Below the pieces are notes generated by a model that had not been told where the DNA came from, made no database searches, and saw only the letters and a list, made by a program, of their open reading frames with translations. From assembly GCA_032622095.1 (NCBI GenBank), contig CP136066.1:104801319-104865318 (forward strand): a stretch of DNA of 64,000 nt, given 5' to 3'. Below are positions 57,723-64,000 of the stretch, piece after piece. Each line of letters starts with the position of its first letter. Position 1 is the stretch's first letter. The stretch is from Siphonodentalium dalli. Taxonomy: Eukaryota > Mollusca > Scaphopoda > Gadilida > Siphonodentaliidae. Made by a program: the position numbers and the translations under genes.

Positions 57723-57897
57723 ATGCCCTAAATAATCTACTCCTTAACCACTGAATAATTATGAGTAATTTTTCAGGATTTAGTCGGAACTATGGCTTGT
57801 TAGCTTTCCGATGAATGCAACAAGCCATATTTCCGACTAAATCCTGAAAAATTACCCATAATTATTCTGTGGTTAAGGAGTAGATTATTTAGGGCAT
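57723..57897. mobile_element. 175-bp hairpin MITE, TA target
   Basis: Arms of about 78 bp, ATGCCCTAAATAATCTACTC and mirror, are nearly perfect around a roughly 16-base loop. Flanking TA (57721-57722 and 57898-57899) suggests Tc1/mariner-type insertion. The high arm identity argues for a recent origin. Confidence 0.88.
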
Positions 57898-57899
57898 TA

Positions 57900-58679
57900 C
57901 TGTACAGTACTGTAGCTGCCAGGACTTGTTCTCTTAGTGCAGAACAGTTTGGCAGATCACTGTGGAGGAAAGTGGTGACAATAGATGGAATAGACGTGTG
58001 AAATTTATTACCTTCATCAAATACTGTCTTACCTGGTATTCACCCCTTCTGATGGTTTTGCAACAGACAACACATTGCAGTCATTATCATGTTTAAAATG
58101 GAAATGGCTCATTGGACCTTCAAAAAATATGTATAGGTAATGTTGTAGTGTCGACAAATTCACGGAATACCGACATATAGGTTATGTCTAATCTGAAAAA
58201 CTTACCGAATTTATTAGCAATTTCCTAGCTGTTTTAAATTCTCCCACGACAGTGAATCACCGCTCTTGATTCATGCCACAGTCAAAATAGACCAACAGCT
58301 ATTTCGTTCGTGCCTTTTCTTAATTATTGGAAGAATATAAATCCGTGACATATAAAGTCCGTATACAAATTGTACATATTTATTGACCTATATTTTGATT
58401 CCCCCAAAACCTGGCCATAATGTGACAAGTGTTCATTGCTATATAATTACATGTATAATTTATGGCTGCAAACCGCCATGTGAATTTAAAATATATATGT
58501 TCTTGAATTTTTATTAAATGTGTTTTCCTCGAAGTTCGGATTAGCCAACAATCGGGAAGATGATAATTACAGTAAAATGCCGGTACTTTTCCTTAATACT
58601 ATCGCTTCGCCTCACCAGCTTCATATATATAACTAAATCGGAAGGACTAATTCATTTGCTCAGATATGATTATATCTTG
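57900..58679. other. No recognised gene
   Basis: Nothing supportable. Confidence 0.4.
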
Positions 58680-59183
58680 TTTAAAGACACGGTTGGCCTT
58701 GGCGGTGGGTATCCTGTGAAAATATCTCCACCCGTCAAAAACCGCCACAAACAGAAAGAACATCAAAATGTAGATAGACTTTGTCCGTATACAAATACGA
58801 AATATCGCATAAACAGTATGTTATGGCCATATGTTTGACCATTGTGATGTAAACAAAAGCATACAAAGTTACTTTTCTGGTGTTTGTTTATATTATGATG
58901 GTAAACATAAAGAGCGTTCGTTGTTGGTGAATACCTGATATGGAACTAATGAAGAGCGTTTATGCCATTTGTGTGTGATTAGCCAGTAGCATTGTGCTGT
59001 CTTCTGTAACACAATCAGGCTCTTGCTTAGGTAAAATACAGGAGGTCTTAATGATAACATGCTGTTTACGCGATGGCCATGGTATATACGAACGGAACTG
59101 TATGCGTTTTAATGTTTTTTTCTGTGTACGGTGTTTGGAACAAATATGAATATTTTCGACAATTAAGGCCGCACGTGCCTTTA
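58680..59183 (+). mobile_element. TIR element, copy 2 (paralog of 22877-23400)
   Basis: Ends TTTAAAGACACGGTTGGCCT and, inverted, TTTAAAGGCACGTGCGGCC. Interior is collinear with the 22.9-kb copy and includes GGTAAACATAAAGAGCGTTC and GAACAAATATGAATATTTTC. The 92-codon frame at 58560-58838 crosses the left boundary and is incidental. Confidence 0.8.
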
Positions 59184-60029
59184 AATTGGTATATAAATTA
59201 ACGTGAGCTTGGTTGGTTGATCCTTAAAAGTGCTTACAAAATCATGGGCCGGATTCTTCATCTCCGAGTTTAAAGCCACATGGCGGTTTGCGCTCCAAAA
59301 TACAAATAATATTATTAGCTTTTGAATTTTTCCCAGTATTGAAATAGGTCAATAAATATCTTAACTACCTTTCTACGAGCATGCTATAGCCCAAAAAAGA
59401 CGCACTGAAGTAATGAAAAATGTAACTATGAACAATGTGTTTGGGTCCCAAACAAAAAACAGCCATTTGCACGACATGGAACAGAAAAGAGCGTTCCGTG
59501 TTATTCTATTCCTGATATGGTAGCAATAAAGAGCGTTTGTCTCACTTCAGGCGAAAATTTGAACACGGCTGGAAAATTGCTGTGACTTTGGCAAAAATTA
59601 GTGTTAATCAAAGCGTATGAAGCCGGCATATCAATATTTCGTGCATTTATCGACCTCTCGTATCCGTCCCTCCAAATTACGTAGATAAAATTTGGAGGTT
59701 CGAATGAGCCATGTCCGTTTAAACTGGGTTTAAACCCTACATTGACGGTCTAATTAAACGTGGTATAATGGGGCGGTTGATTGAAAACTCTATTTAGAAA
59801 GATTGACGCATGCAATCGAAATACCTAGTCACAAAGCGAAGAAAAAGCAGACCGATATGGAATGGTTCTTTGCGTGCCTTCAATCCACGTCAGCTCCTCC
59901 CGTGCTGTATTCATTGAGACACATATGCCTCTATTTCAAATCAGTCTGACAAACGTCGTGTAACAATTGAGTTTCACGCATTGTTCGTCACTGTCTGTTT
60001 TATTGATTTTCTCCAAAGTGCTTTAACTG
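59184..60029. other. Repeat fragments, no gene
   Basis: 59355-59400 (TTAACTACCTTTCTACGAGC) resembles the start of the 17-kb repeat. 59484-59535 holds two AAAGAGCG motifs in the order seen in the 58.7-kb element. Confidence 0.45.
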
Positions 60030-60800
60030 GAATGACACTTCACCCCCCTGAACCTGACCGAAATTTCCAATGCCGAGGAATTTCATTTGCACGCACAGGG
60101 ACGTGCCCACAAGGGGTTTATCGGTGTATCACCCCCCCCCCCCCCTCCAAAAACTGTTGGAAATTGGCTGACACATCAGTTAGAAATTTGAGACCATAAA
60201 TAGATTGGAATTGATATGACAATATGATTTTCCAACCGGTATTTAGCATGAAATTTGAATTAAAATCATTTAATCAAAGGTCGAAGATATTTATTTTATG
60301 TCAGTTGTCTGTACAAAATTGTCATAATTTACGTTTCCAACCATAGTGTTCACGTTGGAAATTTTCAATATATGTAATCCTTGGGATACCAGTCGGTAAA
60401 TATTACCCTAATGGTGGGGGGGGGGGGGGGTTAGAACATTTGCATCATTGTTCCAGGGGATGCAGTTTGAAATTGTGAAGACACCAAAATGGAGACTCTC
60501 TAGGCAAACCCATGTGCCCGTTAGGTTGGAATTTACCAACTGATACCTCATATTTCCAAACTAACACCCCCATGGTTGAAAATTCCAACTGTTACTGACT
60601 GATAGTAATATCAGTCTAAGCAATTGACCGAGAGTTGGCAAATATTTGTCTAAATCCAACAAATTTCGCATGAAATACTGGTTGGAATATCGAACAATCA
60701 GAAAACGTCAAACCAATACAGTTGGTCTGAAATATACTGTCTCAGGCATCAAATTTCCAACTGTTAAAAATGCTGACCAAAGTTGAAGTGATGAGCGTCC
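60030..60800. repeat. TTCCAAC-rich relative of the hAT-like family
   Basis: CAGGGACGTGCCCACAAGGGG (60097) resembles a left tip. A poly-C run (60130-60144), a poly-G run (60415-60430) and GTTGGAAATTTTCAA-like strings follow. The right tip is not recognisable. Confidence 0.55.
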
Positions 60801-61174
60801 CCCCACCCCAACCCATTCGATATAAACAAAATTTAAATAGTAACATGTTTCAAATGTGGATTGTTAGCACCAAATCCGACACTTGCATTTTAGACATGCC
60901 TTCGGTCGACATCATTTACAGCTTCGCCCAGTTATCTTGTATAGCATTGAAACCCACGGATTCTTCATCTCAGATCTAGCCTCCCTAAACCGGGATTAGC
61001 TGGTTTGTTGAGATGGTTTAGTTGCCTGTTTAAGGTTAGAACACGCACAAAATGGTCGCAAATGAAAACACACATATCGCCAAAAAATGTACTGGTTCTC
61101 ATTTACAGAACATCCTATCGATTGTTTAACCCTTCCATGGCTGGATCTTCCTAAAATTTCGCGAAAACCCTGTG
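60801..61174. other. No recognised gene
   Basis: The last 60 bp (TTTAACCCTTCCATGGCTGG) mirrors text after 61336, so it belongs to the following hairpin element. Confidence 0.45.
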
Positions 61175-61336
61175 CCAATGCACTCTCTTATATATGCGAG
61201 TCTCACAAAGGGAGCCTCGCATATATAAGAGAATGCATTGGCCTAACAATATTTACCTTTACCTTGTAAGCCAGTGCATTCTCTTATATATGCGAGGGTC
61301 CCTATGGTAGACTCGCATATATAAGAGAATGCACTG
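61175..61336. mobile_element. Third TATATATGCGAG hairpin pair
   Basis: Hairpin 1 arms: 61175-61200 and 61216-61241. Hairpin 2 arms: 61272-61296 and 61312-61336. Each is a TGCATTCTCTTATATATGCG palindrome. Outer flanks are weakly inverted (TTTAACCCTTCCATGG left; the complement of GTTAACCTTTTCATGACGG right, to about 61390). The spacer is only about 30 bp against 220 bp in copy A, so this is a deleted or distinct subfamily. Confidence 0.8.
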
Positions 61337-61539
61337 ACACATGGTTTTTACTGCTGCACCCGCGAGGCTCCGTCATGAAAAGGTTAACTCGGCGATCTAA
61401 AACTTGATCTGGCTGGATCGGGTTTAAACCGAAGATGAAGAATGCCTCTCTTAGACCTGCAATATCGGGTTTAAAACATCGTTTCAAATGTTAACCCTTT
61501 ACCCAACAAACCGGCCAAAACCGGCCAAATAAAGCTTCA

Positions 61540-62525
61540 ACAGCCTAAAATATCTTCGGTCTGTCTCAATAGAACCATACACATATTAGTCGGATTCCTT
61601 ATGTCGAAAAAAATGGTCGCGCGTTTTCGGAATGTTAAAAGCGATATGAGAACAGTTTCGATACCACCAGTGTGTCTATTTTCAGAATCTACCTGTTTCC
61701 AGCTTGATATTTTAGTGGAAACAGGTTTGTGTGAGGCTTTTGTTTGTGTACCCCTCTATTTGTTCCCACCCACCTGGTAATAAATAACATGCTATTACGC
61801 ATAGCAAGTTCGGTAAGTGGCTTTCTTTGTTCTTAGAAATCGAAAAACATGGAGAGATCTTACCATAAATTACTTAATTACATATCTTAATGTGGAATTT
61901 TATCATAAAATCATCAGATGAATTGTATTTATGACTGCATTTTCAATTTTCTTTCCCAAATATTAACGTATTGTATATTCTTAAAATCAGCTACATCACA
62001 TATAGACGAACATGAACAATCTACAAGGATATCTTGATCAAATGCCACAAACAAAACTTCGATACATCTATTTTTGGTAAAGATATCGCAGAAAAGCTAA
62101 CCCTACCCCCAATCTCGCTTATTTCACAAGTCAGATTCCTTTGGTCGAAAACAACGGTCGCGCAATTTCGGATTGTCTAAAACGACATCCGAAAGGTTTA
62201 TTTATCAATAGCGTGTCTACTTTCAGAGTTTACCTGTGTCCAGTTGAAATTTTATTGGAAAAAAGTGTTTTTGGACTGTTTTAAGAATTTAAAGAGCGTT
62301 TGCTTATTATACAAATATTAATCCTCATAACTAACCTTCTGGTGGGTCTGCGAGTTAAAATTAACAAAAGTATCAAATATGGCGGTCTACTTTCAGAGTC
62401 TACTTGTTTCCAGTCTGACATTTTATTGTTTGGACGGTTTAAAAAATTTAAAGAGCGTTTCCTGATTATACATATATTAACTAACACGATTAGCTTTTTC
62501 ATGAATGGTGCGAGTTGAAATTATG
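61540..62525 (+). repeat. Imperfect direct repeats with TTTAAAGAGCGTTT
   Basis: Three like-oriented blocks share (T/G)(C/T)TA(C/T)TTTCAGA(G/A)T(C/T)TACCTGT(T/G)TCCAG, at about 61677, 62217 and 62390. The last two also share TTTAAAGAGCGTTTGC/TCC (62289 and 62448) and GCGAGTT(A/G)AAATTA. The first two share an upstream part GTCG(G)ATTCC(T/G)TTATG(G)TCGAAAA. A degenerate tandem or serial duplication; no coding. Confidence 0.6.
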
Positions 62526-62946
62526 CACATATGTCAAGTATTACTCTGAAATGTATTTTCGAGAATGGTGTCGTCAGATAAGTCTCCGCGGGAAGTGTAC
62601 TACAGTTGCGAACAAAACTAACGTTGGACCCTATAGAGAGTTTGACAATTTACTCAAATGTTCAGTGGTGGAACTTAATGGCTATCATATATGCATAGCT
62701 CTTACATGTAATCTATTGTAACTACATGTTATTTTACCAAATTCACTTGCAATATAGTCAGGATACCAGATACAATAGTGGTTCAAATCAATCATATACA
62801 TCACAATCTCGTGCTTAAGTGATAATGTCCACTATTCTACAAATGTAATGTTTATCATGACTAAAGTTTCAGGATGTCGTTGTAAATTTGATTGATGTTT
62901 TTTTTTTCATCAATTGACAAAAGTAAGTGTCAGTCAAAACTTTTAT
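62526..62946. other. No recognised gene
   Basis: Short frames only. Confidence 0.4.
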
Positions 62947-63935
62947 GACATGGGAATATATTTTTTTATTAATTCGTGGCCATGAAATAACTAATTCGTG
63001 GCCACGAAATAACTAATTGTGATATACGATCGTCAGTCCCATTGTTGTAATGGAAGCGGATAGAGATGATATGGTTGTAGTTGTCCACCATCTTGGCATG
63101 AGACACGGCGATATGAGATAAAGGGTGTTGTAAAACAAATTAAGTAATCACCCCTTTCACCAACCCGATCCAAAGTTGCCGCCGTCCTGGGGGTGGGTCA
63201 CATAGGGCACACACGACATCAGTATATCTTGGGGCCACCCTACAACACCAATTAGACCACATCAAATGGCTAAGGGGCCGAGAAATTGTATAGGTGCCAT
63301 ATTTGAACCCATCTGGGGCGGCCATTTTGGATCGGGGATGGTGAAAGCGGGTGAATATTTAGTTTGTCTCATCAGGGGTCACCCTACAACACACTCTATT
63401 CGACCTAAAATGGGGAGGGGGGGGGCAATTGCATGGTACCATATATGGACCCCTCTGATCAGTTATTAGTTTCGCTCGAATGGGTTGAAGGTGTGAAAAT
63501 TTAGCTTGCTTTGCGAGCCACCGTACAACACCCTTTATTTTATCTATATCGGTCAAGTGACCGAGAAATAATGTGTACCCTATTTGACCCCTTCTGAGCG
63601 GCGACCATTTTGGATCGGGTATGGTTGAAAGGTGGGAATATTTATAAGTTTGTTTTTTGGGCCCACCCTACAAAACCCCTTATTTGATTTAAATCGGCCA
63701 ATATGCAGAGTGAAATGTCATTCCCATTCGATCCCTTGTGGTAAAAACTAATGAATATTCAGTTTTGTCTTGGAGCCACCTGACCCGTGTTTCCCCGTTC
63801 TATGTGGGCTAGTTTATATCGGACGTGCATATCCCCATAGAGCGCATGTAACCATACCGTAAATATATCTGGTATAATTCGCCACGAATTAGAATTTCGT
63901 TGCCACGAAATAAAAAAAAAAAAATTCCCATGTCC
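62947..63935. mobile_element. 1-kb element: GACATGGGAAT ends, palindromic subtermini, 143-bp tandem core
   Basis: Tips GACATGGGAATATATTTTTT and (inverted) GACATGGGAATTTTTTTTTT. Inside both lies ATTCGTGGCCACGAAAT or a near copy (two on the left at 62971-63010, two on the right at 63881-63903). The core (about 63120-63790) is four units of about 143 bp; CACCCTACAACAC-like starts lie near 63236, 63380, 63522 and 63664. Units contain GGCGGCCATTTTGGATCGGG. No transposase; no target duplication seen. Confidence 0.8.
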
Positions 63936-64000
63936 TAATCCACCGTAGCTTATGGATCATTGTTTTAGTATTAAATATGGAGAAACCCGACCAGCATCAA

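Overview
This window looks like nuclear DNA of an invertebrate animal, most likely a mollusc or another lophotrochozoan. It is AT-rich and has no operon-like gene packing. It contains spliced coding DNA (a globin exon with splice signals), a tRNA-derived SINE with an AATC tail, several LINE remnants ending in short simple-sequence tails, a Penelope-like fragment, and many short non-autonomous DNA elements. The species call is an inference from style; no sequence names it.

The only convincing host gene piece is one internal globin exon at 55445-55670 (+). It starts at a phase-2 acceptor and ends at a phase-0 donor, the classic B12.2 and G7.0 globin intron positions. Its first and last exons were not found. 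The longest coding region is the reverse transcriptase of a 5'-truncated LINE (50006-51733, +). Other retroelement pieces are LINE ORF1 zinc-knuckle remnants (about 11.0-11.6 kb and 17.8-18.5 kb, -), a LINE C-terminal fragment (26.4-27.0 kb, -), a LINE-like 3' end (43.3-43.8 kb, +), a SINE (31.5-31.8 kb, -) and a Penelope-like GIY-YIG fragment with a hammerhead-like stem-loop (35.6-36.15 kb, -).

Most of the rest is DNA-transposon-like inverted-repeat DNA. From left to right: a foldback element with paired TATATATGCGAG hairpins (2.3-2.7 kb); a 5.3-kb element with about 1.3-kb inverted arms around 42-bp minisatellite arrays (5.6-10.9 kb); two copies of a 450-bp GGTTAC-ended element (12.0-13.8 kb); an old foldback element carrying a younger 628-bp tandem-repeat element (20.7-22.0 kb); a 525-bp element (22.9-23.4 kb; paralog at 58.7 kb); a small hAT-like element (23.4 kb) with 1.05-kb relatives at 37.7 and 56.6 kb; a three-layer nest (25.25-27.05 kb); a 490-bp foldback (30.0 kb); a 1.1-kb inverted repeat (46.7-47.8 kb); hairpin MITEs (1.7, 19.9, 33.5, 45.3, 53.1, 57.8 kb); and a 1-kb element with internal 143-bp repeats (62.9-63.9 kb).

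No working gene system was recognised. The notable content is structural. Several insertions can be dated relative to each other because target-site duplications and paralogous empty sites lie in the same window. Some short motifs (AAAGAGCG, AAGATGGCGGC-like, GGAAATTTCC-like) recur across unrelated elements. Repeat boundaries were read by eye and may be off by a few bases, or by tens of bases where copies are degenerate.
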